DNA of 64,000 bases from Icerya purchasi (taxonomy: Eukaryota; Arthropoda; Insecta; Hemiptera; Monophlebidae). The notes beneath the pieces were generated by a model, which did not search any database, was not told the DNA's origin, and saw only the letters and a list, made by a program, of their open reading frames with translations. Position numbers and translations under genes: made by a program. Shown here in pieces: positions 48,000-60,619 of the stretch. The stretch lies in contig CM077115.1 in NCBI GenBank assembly GCA_039619475.1, forward strand, positions 414,416,557 through 414,480,556, in the 5' to 3' direction. How positions within the stretch are numbered: position 1 is the stretch's first letter; each line of letters opens with the position of its first letter.

Positions 48000-50720
48000 C
48001 TTAATAAATTAGGTCCGGTTAATTTGTTCAAAACGATTAAAATCACATTTAAACACGAGATTTACTTACATTTTCTTTCACACTGAATTAATCAGAAAAC
48101 GTTAGTTGAATTGGTTAGTGTGATAGATTTCATCGTAATAAAGTTTTCATCTGTCAAAACAAATTTAATATCAATATTTGTTTAAAATTAAATAAATCTG
48201 ATGTTTTTTTATTTTCTTTTGTAATTATTGAATTATAAATATAAATAAAATTAATAAAATGCAACATTAATAATAATGTAAATACGATAAAAGACATAAC
48301 TAACTGCTTAACCAAAAATGTAACCCGATTTTGAATTATAAGTTTACAGCATTAGTAATTGAACGGAAAAATTTTAACTGTACGATTACAGCATAATCAA
48401 TTGTCAGTTTAATAATCTTTTTATTATGGCGATAAAAAATCGTATCATGAAAAGAAATATTCTAAAAATATTACACGTGAATCCTATATTTATAATAAAG
48501 CTTAAAATAAAAATGTTCACATATTATTGAAATATAAAAGCAATTTATAACAGAAACTTTTCTGTTAAAACTATTGTTTGACAGAGATATAATCTTTGAT
48601 TTTTTTAAATTTATTTATTATATTATGTTGAAAAATATGTTGTTTTTCGGTTTAATTTCTCAAAGAATTTTAAGCCCAAAAATAGTTTCTCGCACATAGA
48701 AATAGTAAAAAAATTGAGTGAAATTTAATATGTTAAAAATGGTTAAAAATTGTCACTGAGGAATTTAATTATATATTGTTGTTTGGCGTCAATAAAAGTT
48801 TTGAAAAATGGAAAATTTAGTCAAATTGCGTTCGATCACTAACCTTGTAAACATACTCACTAACTAATTTAGTATAAAATGGGCTTAAAATAAGTGTCGG
48901 TCAGGTCGAACACTATATGCCGCTACTCGATTGATTTAGTGTGAAAGTAGCCTTAGCCGTATAATAAGTTTAGTCAGATTTGTGTTTACTTTTTGCAAAA
49001 ATGATAAGAGTGCAATTCTTTTTGGAGTACAAGTGCTCCAGAGGTAAGGTTATACATTTTTTCTGATTAATAATTTGAAGTAATTAGAAATATTGTGATA
49101 TAATTTATGCTGTATTTATAGTAGTGAGCATTTGCAAATACTTGTAGATTATAAACTTCAGTAAAACTGTAATTATCATTGTGTAATTATTTTGTTTTGA
49201 TTCTTGTAGAATGATAATAAAGTAATTTCGTTGCATAATAAATATTGAAATTACTGTTAAGAGTGGTTGTGAACGTGAATTAATTTTTGTGAGAGCAATA
49301 CTCGTCAAGACTCGATAATATTAAGTACGTACAACGATAAAATTTCTTGTGTTTTAAAAATGAGAAATTATTTTTTATAATTACTTCGTATTTTCTAAGT
49401 TTTGGATTAATTTTGAAATTAAAAGTGTCATTGCTTTATTATGCATGACGCTGCAATATTAATTATGTGCGTAGAATTATGGGAAAAAAGTTTTTAAATT
49501 TCCTAAACAGTAGTAATTTGTGTATCAGGGGTTCTTATGAGTTTTTAAAGTTTTTAATAAACATTTATGATGGTAATTAGCAATATGAGCGGATCAAAAA
49601 GTAAGAATATGCGTGTTCCATTCTGTATAAAAATTAATTTTTTCATGTTTTTTTTTTGTTAAATATACCTACAAAAACTTTTTGAAAATGGTTATAATAA
49701 TATCGATTTGTCATTGTAATTGTTGTCGCACAGTTTTACGGAATTCTGCCGGTTTCAGCAATATTCGTCTTTATAATGTAAGTGATTTTTATGTATTTCC
49801 AATTCCAAATTTCATTCAACTGAGACGTAGAGGCAAAATGTTGGAAATATTGAATTTACTTATTACTTTCGCAGCAAATGTAAACGAACATATAAATGAA
49901 TTAACGTATGTCCTTTCGCCCCACAGAAAAAAGTAATTAAATTTTAAATTTAACGCTGATTAGGAATGAAATATTTATTTTCTTTCAAGTTACATTGTTC
50001 ATTACAGTCCAGTATAAAATGTGGGAGATTGACTATGGTACATTTAAATATAACGTTTCCCGCTTAAACAAAAATAGTCCAAAAAAAGGCTGTAAGGAAA
50101 GACCATTGTTAACTGAGTGAATTTTGTAATACATATTTTACGGATTTCAGTATTTTTTTGAACAAAAATTGTTTATTTTTGAATATTTAGTTATATTTTA
50201 TATTGTTATTATTATTGCGATTTATTTTGTTTAACATAAAATTATTTGTTCTGTATATGGCGCTATAAATTATATTATTATTAGTCGTTTGTTTAGTTTA
50301 ATTTTTTATTAATTAAAATTGGAGAAAAATTGATTAAAGTTGTTATAAATCATAAATTTTTTATAGTACGAAACACGGTGGTTACAAAAAATCATTGAAA
50401 TGAGTAGGACCCTTTTTCATATTTTGTTACATCGTTGACTTTTTCAACTGAACTTTAATGGATCGAGCATTTTCTCAATAAGTTTAGGAACCAGTTTAGA
50501 AATTTTCAATGGTCATTTTGAAATTCAATTACGTTCGTACTTGGAATCTTTTTTTTTTTTTTTTTGCTATTAATTTCTATAGTTTATAAATTTTTTTATT
50601 TTTTTTTGGACCTCGAAGAAAAGTTTAATTCAAATAAAAGTTTTTTTGTGTGCATTTCAGTAATAAAAGAAAACAACACATTTAACAATATAATAAAAAA
50701 ACGGAATTTCACAGAAGTCA
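48000..50720. other. No recognised gene
   Basis: AT-rich sequence. An 84-codon plus-strand open frame at 49682-49936 (with HCNCC and a C-terminal LSPHRKK) is unrecognised and has no supporting context. Confidence 0.4.
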
Positions 50721-50729
50721 ATTCATCTT

Positions 50730-51120
50730 CTTAGATTGTCATTCACTAAGCAGTGCGTCGGCTATTTCTATCTTTTTTCCCTCGCTGTCTTGAAAAGTGT
50801 TTTTGTATCCCAAATGTTGGTCTATTCTTTGATATTTCTTAGCCATGGATATTTCTTTCTTCCTTCAATTTTTCCCTGTAAGATCAGTCTAAGTAACTCG
50901 TACTTTGGGCCTCTCAAGATATGGCTAAGGTATGTTATCTTTCGTTTTTTAATGGTTGCCAAGAGCCTTCTATCTACGTTTGTTCTTAGTATTTCTGCAT
51001 TTGTTATTTTATCTGTCAAGGAAATCTTTAATAATCTTCGTAAGAACCATATCTCTGTAGCCTCTAGTCGTCTGATAGAACTGGCTTTAAGTGTCCAAGT
51101 TTCAACACCATAAAGCAGTA
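50730..51120 (-). mobile_element. LINE C-terminal fragment on the minus strand
   Basis: The minus strand reads LLYGVETWTLKASSIRRLEA in an open frame near 51110-51050, then IWFLRRLLKISLTDKITNAE, TIKKRKITYLSHILRGPKYE and LLRLILQGKIEGRKKYPWLR. This is the C-terminal domain of the same LINE family as 47166-47962 and 54318-55430. The copy is truncated at both ends. Confidence 0.82.
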
Positions 51121-51977
51121 CAGGGGTAATATAAGCATCAATAAGTTAACGGAATATCAATTCGATAATTTAATTGCAAACTAAAATTTCCTTTTCTAGC
51201 AAATCGATTTTGGCGGATGGTCAGAAAAAAAACATTTCGTATTTTTTGTTTTGATCGACAAAGCGCCTTAAGTTTGCTTCATTTTTTGTATTTTTTGTTA
51301 ACTTAAAATCCAAAAATTACCACTTTGTATATTAGAAAATGTTTTATTAATAAAAGCAAACATATGACACATTTGGAGTGTAAAGTTCCATTTTCTCAAT
51401 GTAATAACTTTTATCGATAGTGGGTTGTAAGTGATTTTACAGTAACTTTTGGGAAGATGAAGCGATTAAATGAGAGCTCTTTTTTGCATTTAAGGAATCT
51501 TTCGCGTGTGCCCTTGGTGGAAGATATTGTTTTCTTTCATGCGCGTATCAATCGAATAATGTATCGGTTTAAACTTTGTGCTACATTGGGTACCGTATAA
51601 ACTAGTCTAGTCAATGTAAGTTTAGAATAATATGCAGAGTTTATCTCCCTCCTAGAAAAAAATGTTTTTTAGTGCTGTAGATTGTGTTTTATCGTTTAAA
51701 TTTTTAAAGTTTTTTTTCTCTTTCTTTGTAACTGTGTGTTTTGAAGTTTGAATTCCAAGTTTTAAATTTTTTTAGGTTTATCCTAATTTGGTTTATTATG
51801 GTTCATAACAGTTTGGTTAGGTTCTTTTTTTTTTTTTTTTCTTATTTGGCTGTTTATTCATTAATTAAAGAGAGCAGGCGCATTATAAGTGTAATCCTTT
51901 TTTCTGTCATTATTAATAGACAGGTTGAAATTTTAATAAACGAAAGTGTGCTATTTGGAATAATGCGACTTGCTAAT

Positions 51978-52307
51978 CAGGGTGCCATCCAACTAGGAAT
52001 AAGCTGGAAATTTTGTTGTAAAACCGGGAAAAAAGTAAAAATAGCCAAAAGCAATATTTTTAATAGGAAAATATCATTTGAAGCAAAAAATGACTGCATT
52101 TCTTAATATTCTTTACTTAAAATAAATTACGAAGTTTTGTTTTATTCATATAAAATAGACTGCGACTGTCAAATATTACCAATAGTAACAAAAAAATTCC
52201 ATTCTTCTTTTTGTATAATTCTAGTAATCCGGAAATCGGGAGGATTTAGACCGGGAAAACCGGGAATAAGGTGGAAATTTAAAAATTATATTTGAATGGC
52301 CACCATG
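51978..52307 (+). mobile_element. MITE with CAGGGTG/CACCATG ends, flanked by CTAAT
   Basis: The left end CAGGGTGCCATCC and the right end GGATGGCCA-like sequence (forward TTTGAATGGCCACCATG) are roughly inverted. CTAAT occurs immediately outside both ends (51973-51977 and 52308-52312). The interior matches the minus-strand copy at 21260-21524, including the GGAATAAGC and TTTAGACCGGGAA blocks. It lies about 115 bases upstream of the ribonuclease gene start codon, so it could overlap that gene's promoter or 5' UTR. The 121-codon open frame across it is incidental. Confidence 0.65.
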
Positions 52308-52422
52308 CTAATGTTAATATTTTTGAAATTAATTTTTAGGTATAATAATCATCGGTTCATTTAAAAAATGTGATTGAATTCTCGAAGATAATGCGTTGTA
52401 CCGGTGAATTGAAGTAGCGAAG

Positions 52423-53120
52423 ATGTCTAGTGACTCAATTCAAGTACTTTCAAAAATATCAATAAATAAATTTCACGGTAACATGGGGACAAAAAGAGTA
52501 AATAACCGGATTAGGAAAATCAGAATGAAACGGGTTCTAGATAAAACTATAACCAGACGAATTGTTAAAAGACGTAGGCTAAAAAATCAAAAAAAAATAG
52601 TAAATGCAAAAATGAAACCGATGAAGTTAAATAACCGAAATAATCGTAAAAAACGATTCCGTATTAAACTTGAGAAGTCGGGAATTGCTTCGAGTACATC
52701 GAATGACGACGTAATCGTTATTGATGACGATGAAGTTCTTGATGCGGAACTCCCGAGAAAGCGATGTAAAAACAAGAATATTCAGGCTTTAGCGCGAAAT
52801 AAGAAAAAATTGCGGCTCAGAAAGATTATTCCGAAGCGAGCCAGATGTAAAATTAACAAAGATAATAATCAGAAGTACGTCGTAAAAACTACTTTAACCA
52901 ATCGTAAACGTCGTAACCTAATAAATACCAAGATTAATAGAACCAAAAAGTGTTTACGTGCTCCCAAGAGTCGAAATAAAAAAATCGTTCCAGTTATGCC
53001 GTATGATAAAGTGATCGAAGTCATCATATCGGATGACGATGAAAGCGAAATCGTGGATATCTCAGAAGAATCATTATCTTTTGCTCATATTACTATAGAT
53101 GGACGAAACGTCGGACTGAG
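52423..53120 (+). CDS. Zc3h12a/N4BP1-type NYN ribonuclease gene, coding exon 1
   Basis: ATG at 52423 opens 232 codons plus two bases ending at CTGAG/GTATTT (phase 2). The first 215 residues are very basic (repeated KRR, RKKR, NRKRR) and probably nuclear-localising. Residues about 93-104 read SNDDVIVIDDDE, and residues about 190-206 read KVIEVIISDDDESEIVD. Both are hydrophobic quartets followed by acidic residues, as in SUMO-interaction motifs. The exon ends in HITIDGRNVG, the first strand of the NYN/PIN fold, with the first catalytic Asp. A stop-containing poly(T)/A read-through beyond the donor is not coding. The basic N-terminus has no recognised domain. Neighbouring exons and phases agree with the family. 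Confidence 0.85.
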
Positions 53121-54317
53121 GTATTTATTTTTTTTTTTTTTTCAGTAAAAAAAGTAAAGGAGTACTTAAAAGTATTTTAATTTAAAATAGAATCGTATTT
53201 TTGTAATGTTTAAAGGATACAAATTGCTAAAATTAATGGTTGCTAAGCTCCTTTTATTGAGATCATTTGATGATTCTTCAAATTAAAATTTGTTGTAACT
53301 TCTCAGAATTCGTATCAGTTTTGCGCTAACTTACTATTATTTGAAAATGTACTTTTATTTTATTCATTTCTTGCAGACCTGAATCCGAAAAGCTTTTTCA
53401 GTCTTAGTTTCTTATTGTATCAGTTTCGACGGTCTTTTTTGTGTTTTTTTTATTAAATTTCACAATGTAACACAGTCGAATTTCCGTTATTTTTTCCGAA
53501 AGTAATATGTATTTAGGTACGTTTTTACATGTTTACGGAACAATTAAACAATGCAAGACTTATTCATAATTGTAATCTGACAACAAACAACCAAAATATG
53601 TAATATTTGGTATTCTAGAAGCGTTGCCGACACTATTCCATTATTAGTCGAGGGACGTGTGAAAGAAACGGAGTTTAGTTGTTTCAGATGCTCGTCACGT
53701 TTACATGAATTTCGGTTGACGGTGAAATAGTTTCGAAAACGTTTTAAGATCCATGTATTATAGATTGCGCGAATGCTTGTTGTTAGGATATATTATTAAC
53801 TTATTTTTTAACAAGTAACGTAAATCGCAGTTTTGTATTTAATGTAGAATTTGTTTACTATTGACAAATAGTGTTTATATACAGTAAAATATGTATACGG
53901 CAAAACTCGTTTTAGGTCAGTTCAAAATATTCCGTTTTAAGGAAATTTAGCGGAATTAGTGGCGCTTTTCACAATCGAAGTAGGCCCAACTTCCATTTCC
54001 GCACATTTTAAAAACCTAATGGTATTGGATTAAATGTCTTTAGTTAATGCAAAATTTTTCGTTTTATAATCTAAAATCTTCTTTATCTTTAAATAAAATT
54101 TTAAGATAATTGATCGGAAGTTAATATTTAGCCTCCTCAGCAGTTAATTCTTGGAAATATGAAAGCACAAATGGTATGTTTCTTTTAATGAGCTGAGCTA
54201 GTGAAAATTACGGGTATGCTTTAATATATGTATGTGCACATTTTTTCTAATTGAATATAAACATATTTGATTACAATAACATCAAAGGGAAAGAAAATAA
54301 TTTGTATTTGTAAAGGA

Positions 54318-55430
54318 TGTGATACCAGAGAAGCATTGGCCGCAGTTAATATACTGCTACAGAAATGTTGGGACTAAAGACGCGACGTTTTCATATGCTT
54401 CTTGGACTATGAAAAAGCCTTCGATCGAGTCAGGCATAATAAATTAATACAAATAATAAAACAGAAAGGGATAAATGAATATGATCGAAGGATCTAACAG
54501 AAATTATATTGACAGCAGAGTGTTAAAATTCGTATAGAAAATAACGAATCGGTATCAATACACATACGCAGAGGAGTTAGACAAGGATGTGTTTTATCAA
54601 CCCTGCTGTTTAATATATATGCTGATTCCATCTTCAAAGATACACTGCGGAATAAAAGCTTTAGGATTAAAATAAATGGCAAGCGCATCAATAACATCCG
54701 GTACGCGGATGACATCGTTCTATTGGAAAATTCAGGCAAGGAACTACAGTAGCTAGTAAATACAGTGAACTACTCGGTAGGTAAGGAATACGGATTTACA
54801 GTTAATGAAAGAAAAACGAAAATGATGATAATCAGCCGCAAAACACACCAGATTGTAAATATAACAATTAATAGAAAAATGATAGAAGTCGCAGAGTACA
54901 AATATCTTGGCAGCTACATCACAAACATGTTAAATTCAAATGTGGAAGTAAAAATAAGGTGTAGATATGCTAAAACAGCTTTTGGAACAGTGCGGAAATT
55001 GCTTACGGATTCATCATTAAGCCTCAGCACAAGACAAAAGTTTATAAAATGTTACATCCAGCCGATTTTATTATATGGCGCAGGAGCAGCGACATATACA
55101 AAAAGAACAACGGGATATTTGGAAGCATGCGAAATGGACAAGGAAGATCACGAATGACAAAGTGCTACAAATGGCAAACAAGGAGAAACAAATCTGTGAT
55201 GAAATAAAACGAAGAAAATTCAGCTATTCACGTTATCAGAGGGAAGCAATACGTCTAATTATACCGGGAAAAATTATCGGAAAAAGAGAGGGAGGAAGAA
55301 GAAAGATGACGTGGTTCGACAACATACGAGCATGGACCGATAAAATAACAATGAGAGGAAACATGAGATATACAAAAGATCGTTAACGCGCACATATCTG
55401 CGTATGACACGAGAAGAAGAAGAATGATCA
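54318..55430 (+). mobile_element. LINE reverse transcriptase copy, relatively intact
   Basis: Reads VFICFLDYEKAFDRVRHNKL near 54388 (motif A), RRGVRQGCVLSTLLFNIYAD near 54571 (motif B), and NNIRYADDIVLLENSGKELQ near 54691 (motif C, YADD). EYGFTVNERKTKMMIISRK, VAEYKYLGSYIT and QKFIKCYIQPILLYGAGAAT follow. The C-terminus reads DEIKRRKFSYSRYQREAIRL and GKIIGKREGGRRKMTWFDNI, ending near 55385-55430. Only about three stops and two frame shifts are seen, so it is the youngest-looking LINE here. Its 5' part, with the endonuclease, is missing. Confidence 0.87.
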
Positions 55431-55939
55431 ATGTGGAGTGTAAAAAATGAACCAGAATAGTAATGTTTAACCGTGTGTGGTTATTTTAGAATGTTACAGA
55501 TTTGTGCAAGCGAATAGCAACATCATTGTACCCCGGGATGCAAAGTTAATATAAAATTTGTGTAGAGGCACCGAATCAAAAATTATTTTTTAAAATTGGA
55601 TATTTATCGTCGTTGAGTAGTCGAATAAATGTGAATTAATACATTTAGATTCTTTATTTTATTTGTTATTAATCATTTTTTATATATATATTATTATTAA
55701 GCGTAGCGGTCATTTTTTAAATAGAAAATATGATGATATAAGTCAGGATGAAATTGTTTAAAAATTTCGAAATGTTGTGTGTTTATACAAAAAGCTAATA
55801 AAATAATAATAATATTATAAATGCAATAACAAACATTAAACACAAGTGAATATTCTAGAAACGTTTTCAGGAATTTCTCATTAGTAAAGAAATTTAGTTT
55901 ATGTGTAGGAATCGGGAGCAGATCTAATTAACTCGTCTT

Positions 55940-58290
55940 TAGTTTTTTTTTCTCCATATAATGTTTATTTATTATAATATTTCCGTACTGGTTAATTAAT
56001 GTGTTCCATCTAATTACATTTTGTTAACGTATTAATCCTAATTTACATTATACTTATCTATTTAATATGTGCACTTAATACTAGGATTTTTTAATCTAAA
56101 TGCATATTATTTTTACGATACTTGATTTCATCAACTGTAAATTTATAAAATTTCGTAAAATTTTGTCTGTAAGTTTATTTATACTACTATAAAGTATTAT
56201 GCTATTGCTGCTATATTGCATCCTTGTAAAATATGTCCTATATTATCCTGTAAATTATATCTAATGCTGTCTGAATTTGAAATTAAAAATTTTTTTATAT
56301 AATCATTAAATATTCCATGGCCCGATATGAACTGTACGTTAAAATAATTTGGTACATAAATATTATTGTTAATTCTTCCAATTATGCTTGGAAAAAACTC
56401 AAAAGGTTAATATCCCATTATAATTTCCACATATTTCCTGGAATTTATTAATATAATATTCATTTATTATATTTTTAAATTGGTTTAATTTAACGAAATT
56501 TATTTCCATTAATAAAATATTTTTTTCCCATACATTACATTAATAAAACCCTCCGTACATTATTTTAGTTTTGTTTTTAATTAAGAACAGACTTATATTT
56601 TTATCTCCATTTTTAATGGCACGATGCCATAACTAATGACGAGTAAAAACTAATTGTTCTCTATATGATGTAATTTGGTATCTTTTTAAAATTTTGTAAA
56701 ATCTTCGAATTTTAAGCGTGCCAGTATAAATAGTACCACCATATAAAAAAATGTTAGGTAATATTACCGATTTATATTAAGTCCCTTCTAATAATTTAAT
56801 CTACTATTGTTGTAAAGTTTATTAAAAATACATAGAAACTTCGTTAATTTGCAATATAATTAACCTTTTGTTGGTCGCACACCACTTTCCAAACGTTGTT
56901 GGCCGCTCGGTGAGGAAATCCCCGCAATGTAAAATTTACTGCGACGTTGCCAGCTTACACGCGGAATTTTGAAACAGATAACTTTTTAAAAGATAGTCGG
57001 ATAGCAACATAATAAATTAATAATTAGTTATGTTATTAAATTAAAATTTCTTTATTTAACGAGATTTTATATCGTCATGTTTAAAATTATTAATTAATTA
57101 GTAAATATTAAAAAATACTTATTATTCTAATTATTTTTTTTACATGTTTGGCAACGTTGCGAACTAAATTTTAATTATGATTGTGGTCGTACAGTGAGGG
57201 AATCTCCGCGATTTCATGGTCTACTCACAATAAAAATTTATTATAAAAATGAAACTAAACTAGTTATAACTATATAAATATTTTAAATCGACTTATGACA
57301 TTTCAATATACGAATAGCTAAACTATTTTATGGAAATTATAAGTAGTTTGTTAAATATTTACATTAAAAAAAAAAAAAAACGAGCATTCCTTCATAGTGC
57401 GACCAACGAAAGGTTAAAGTGATTATAGAATTTTAATTTACTATCTATTATTACTCCTAATTTTTTAATCTGTTGTACACATTTAATATTCAATTCGTAT
57501 CGATTTAAATTAAAAAGGCTACCTATATTTGTTAAATACTATAAAATTTGGTTTTTCTACGTTAATATGTAGGCTAAATTTATTCAAAATAATTATTATC
57601 GCTATACCGTTTACATACGTTATTATTATTTAACTTGTGTTGGTAACATAGCGCTATAAATTCTTGAGAAAATCACATTCCACAAATAAGGCCCCAACAC
57701 AGATCCTTGTAATGTTCATGACTATGGGGCATTTTTTATAATAATTCCTTATTATAATATAAGCATATGTCCCCGGTAATAATATTGGTTTAATATATTT
57801 GATAAGTTATTGTTTAATTCTAAAACGATAAAGTAATTGCAACGCTTTATTCAAATTAATGCTATTAAACGCCTTGTGTTACCAAGCAACATTTATAATT
57901 TTTGTTTTTGTAAGATTTTATAATTCATATCATGCTGAATAAATTCTGTTGATTTATTTTGCAAGGAACCGTATTGATCGTCGTTGATTATTTTATTTTG
58001 TTTGTCCAGTTTTATTAGTTTGTGTAAAATACATTTTTCCTAGATTTTGCCGAAGAAGGATAATAGCGATATTGCTCTATTAGGATTAGATTTATTTTTC
58101 GGTTTATTTGATTTTGATAGTACAGCTGTTTTTTTGATGTTTTTCATTCTTTAGGATAATAATTATTCTTAAATAGTATATTGATAAATCTAGTTATAAC
58201 ATAGGGGAATTTTTAATGTTAAATATTTTAAACATTCCATTTGAAATTCCGTTTAATCCAGCGATTATAAATGCGAACAAAAATTTAATG
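55940..58290 (-). mobile_element. Second LINE family, minus strand, split by a MITE
   Basis: On the minus strand, from about 58260 downward, fragments of reverse transcriptase are legible: ISLLSFFGKI and EKCILHKLIKL with NKIINDDQYGSLQNKSTEFI (about 58080-57940). These are followed by LQGSVLGPYLWNVIF (about 57700) and RYELNIKCVQQIKKLGVIID (about 57500). After the insertion at 56864-57413 the C-terminal region continues (NYFNVQFISGHGIFNDYIKK near 56350, NLQDNIGHILQGCNIAAIA near 56230). The GHG motif and cysteine tail recall R1/I-type elements. It is heavily decayed. Confidence 0.75.
56860..57417. mobile_element. piggyBac-like MITE with TTAA duplication, nested in a LINE
   Basis: The element proper is 56864-57413 (550 bp). 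Its left end reads CCTTTTGTTGGTCGCAC and its right end in reverse complement reads CCTTTCGTTGGTCGCAC, one mismatch in 17. TTAA flanks both sides. Inside, GGTCG/GGCCG..GTGAGG(G)AAATCC(C)CGC-type motifs recur near 56920 and 57186, suggesting sub-terminal repeats used for transposase binding. No ORF. TTAA duplication with CCYT ends is the hallmark of piggyBac. Confidence 0.9.
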
Positions 58291-59733
58291 GGGGATTTGT
58301 TTTTTATTTTTTATTTTTATGTTTCTATTGTTTATTATTACATTTAGGGCGCGTAACTCTATTTTTATGTATTTATTGCTTCGCTAAATTCGAACTGCTA
58401 CTGTTAAAATCTGCTAACAGTAAAAACGAATGTGAAAGGCCGTTGATCAGAAATGATAGCGTTTCAGTTTCAATGACTTCATTTAGGGGCAGGTAAAGAA
58501 ACGGTAAACTGTGTCAGAATTTTTAAAATGAATTAGCAGTGGACACGTAATTGAATTCTATCATACAGTAAATGGCTCTTACTGTTTAAACGCTCAGTTT
58601 TTATGCGCGTCCACTTTTGCAATTGTTTTGTCGCACAGTGTATACAAACTACCGAATGAAATCGTAAAACACTTTTTCGAAGGTAAATTTGCGCCGTTAG
58701 AGTGGCTGGCTTCGTAATAAAAAATTTGTGTTAAGGAATAATCCATCGATTTAGACTAGTAGTAGATTCGGTCATCCCGATTTTTTCGGTTCTTGGTTAT
58801 TTAATGAGTTCAACGATTTCTATTGATCGTGATATTCTTAACCGCTTTTACTATAAGCACATTTTTTTATTCGTATTAGTAGTACGTTGGCGACTAGCCT
58901 ATGCTAACCTATGCCCGATTATATCCTATTCTGTATTTATGCTTTGATTAGTTAATAACCCAGTAAATGTACATGATATACAGATATGCAGTACTCGAAT
59001 GTGTACCATCTTGTTGGTTAACCGCGCCAATATCAGTATACCTTTTTACCGTTTAATTTGCCGAATTAAATTTGTCACGAGTCTGTGCACATTTTACTTC
59101 CAGCGAAATTAAATTACAATTAAAAATCGTTATTTGTACGTTTCTAGCCGGTTTAATGTCCGTTTTTTACTTTCTGCACTTTTAATTTTAAATATATTTT
59201 TACTCTTTAATTTGAAAGCCCTTTTTTATAAATGATTTTTTGTATTTGTAAAAATGCTGTGATTCACGATAAAAAAATTTAAATATTACGCTCAATAAAA
59301 AGAAAAAAAAGTTCTTCTCCACACGGAAAAACATAGAATCGAAAATATATTTCTTTTTTTTCTTTTTTTTTTTTTTTAACTTAGAAGACATGGGGGTTCG
59401 TTTGTAAACAACTCTACAACGACGATCCTCCGTATATTTTAATCGGCGAAATATTTACAATGGTCGTGTAAGTTGCAAACAAATGTATTTTATTGCAAAA
59501 CAAAGGTATATCTTTATCTGTTTTCAGTTTGTTATTATTTGTTTATTATTGCGCAAATAAATGCATTACTTCGTTGTTGCGAAATTGTCCACTTAAACTG
59601 GTCACATAAAATTAGAATGTCATCCGGCTTTAAAAACATATCATCTCCCAGTTGTTTGGTGCCCCCCCCCCCTCCTTCCGCTATAAATAATTTATAATCA
59701 TACTGATTTAATGTTTAAAAATTAATGTTTTAG

Positions 59734-59955
59734 TTATGGAAAAGGGACGTTTACTTTTAGTGGAATACTAACTTGCATAAAGTACTTTGAAGAAAGAGGT
59801 CACAGTGATATCGTTGTTCTATTATCCACGAAGTACCAATATCGAAGTTGCGAACAATATCCGGGAGTACGTGAATTGCAGCAGAAGGGTCGTTTAAAAT
59901 TTATTCCACGACGAATAATTAACGGTAAACCAGTGGACGTATTTGATAGTGATAG
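59734..59955 (+). CDS. NYN ribonuclease gene, coding exon 2
   Basis: 222 bases between a TTTTAG acceptor and a GTGAAT donor, entering and leaving in phase 2. The first base completes the split codon from exon 1 to give IDGRNVGL-S-YGKG across the join. The translation includes FSGILTCIKYFEERGHSDIV, LSTKYQYRSCEQYPGVREL and IPRRIINGKPVDVFDSD. This matches the order in Regnase-1: CRGIQLAVEWFLERGHKDIT, then the loop, then the CYDD segment. One acidic residue of that DD pair is retained (the second D of FDSD). Confidence 0.9.
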
Positions 59956-60406
59956 GTGAATTTTTGTTATTATCGTTCATTAATCCGTACTGTTTGTTAT
60001 TACTAATTATTACTGTTGAGTGATTGATTTTAACATTGTTGTACGGTTCGTAAAATATACAAAAAATTTCAAGCAGTTTATGAGCATTGCATTGCATTGT
60101 GTAGATTATATGTAACTTAAGTACATACGAATGTTTAATTTAAATTACTTTGCATTTACATTTTTCTTCTTTAAAGCACAACATTATATATCATTGATGG
60201 TAGATTACAATAACATGTGTAGTATTAGCAAGCGAATAAGTAAACGAAGTTATAAATTTCTACACGAGAAATGAATGAATACGATTATGCACATTTCACG
60301 AATTGTACTATGATGTATAATTCATGAAATCTTTTGTTTTCTACTCACCCTCTTGCTTAGATTTTTGTCTCTTTCTCTTGTATACTTTGTATAAAATGAT
60401 CAAAAT

Positions 60407-60532
60407 TTACAACGTACTTCTAAAGCGGTCGATATGAATATCAAATCACAAAAATCCTATAAAATATAACAAACGTTAGATAAAATTGGGACATTTTTTC
60501 TAATGAGGGGTAGCCTAAGAAATACGTTGTAA
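60407..60532 (+). mobile_element. Short derivative of the 35846-36607 TIR element
   Basis: Left end TTACAACGTACTTCT, right end reverse complement TTACAACGTATTTCTTAG. The right half matches the sub-terminal part of the larger element (AACAAACGTTA..TAAAATTGGGACATTTTTT). The region 60348-60406 outside the left end also matches sequence outside the larger copy. It has lost the internal ORF. Confidence 0.65.
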
Positions 60533-60619
60533 TTAATATATATATAGGGGGTTATGGATTTTTTACTGTTTCACTTTGTAAATCTTTAAAACAGCACTAT
60601 AGTGTTCGCATATGTCATT

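Larger units (their letters stand above)
53121..59733 (+). other. Intron 1 of the NYN ribonuclease gene (6.6 kb)
   Basis: Bounded by GTATTT at the left and TTTTAG at the right. It hosts two LINE copies on opposite strands and a nested piggyBac-like MITE. 53121-54310 and 58300-59733 hold nothing else that I recognise, apart from T-rich runs and a C run near 59662-59673. Confidence 0.8.

Noticed and set aside
50736..51113. 125-codon plus-strand frame
   Set aside because: Antisense shadow of the LINE C-terminal fragment on the minus strand.
51741..52106. 121-codon plus-strand frame
   Set aside because: It enters the MITE at 51978 and begins in a T-rich run; no similarity.
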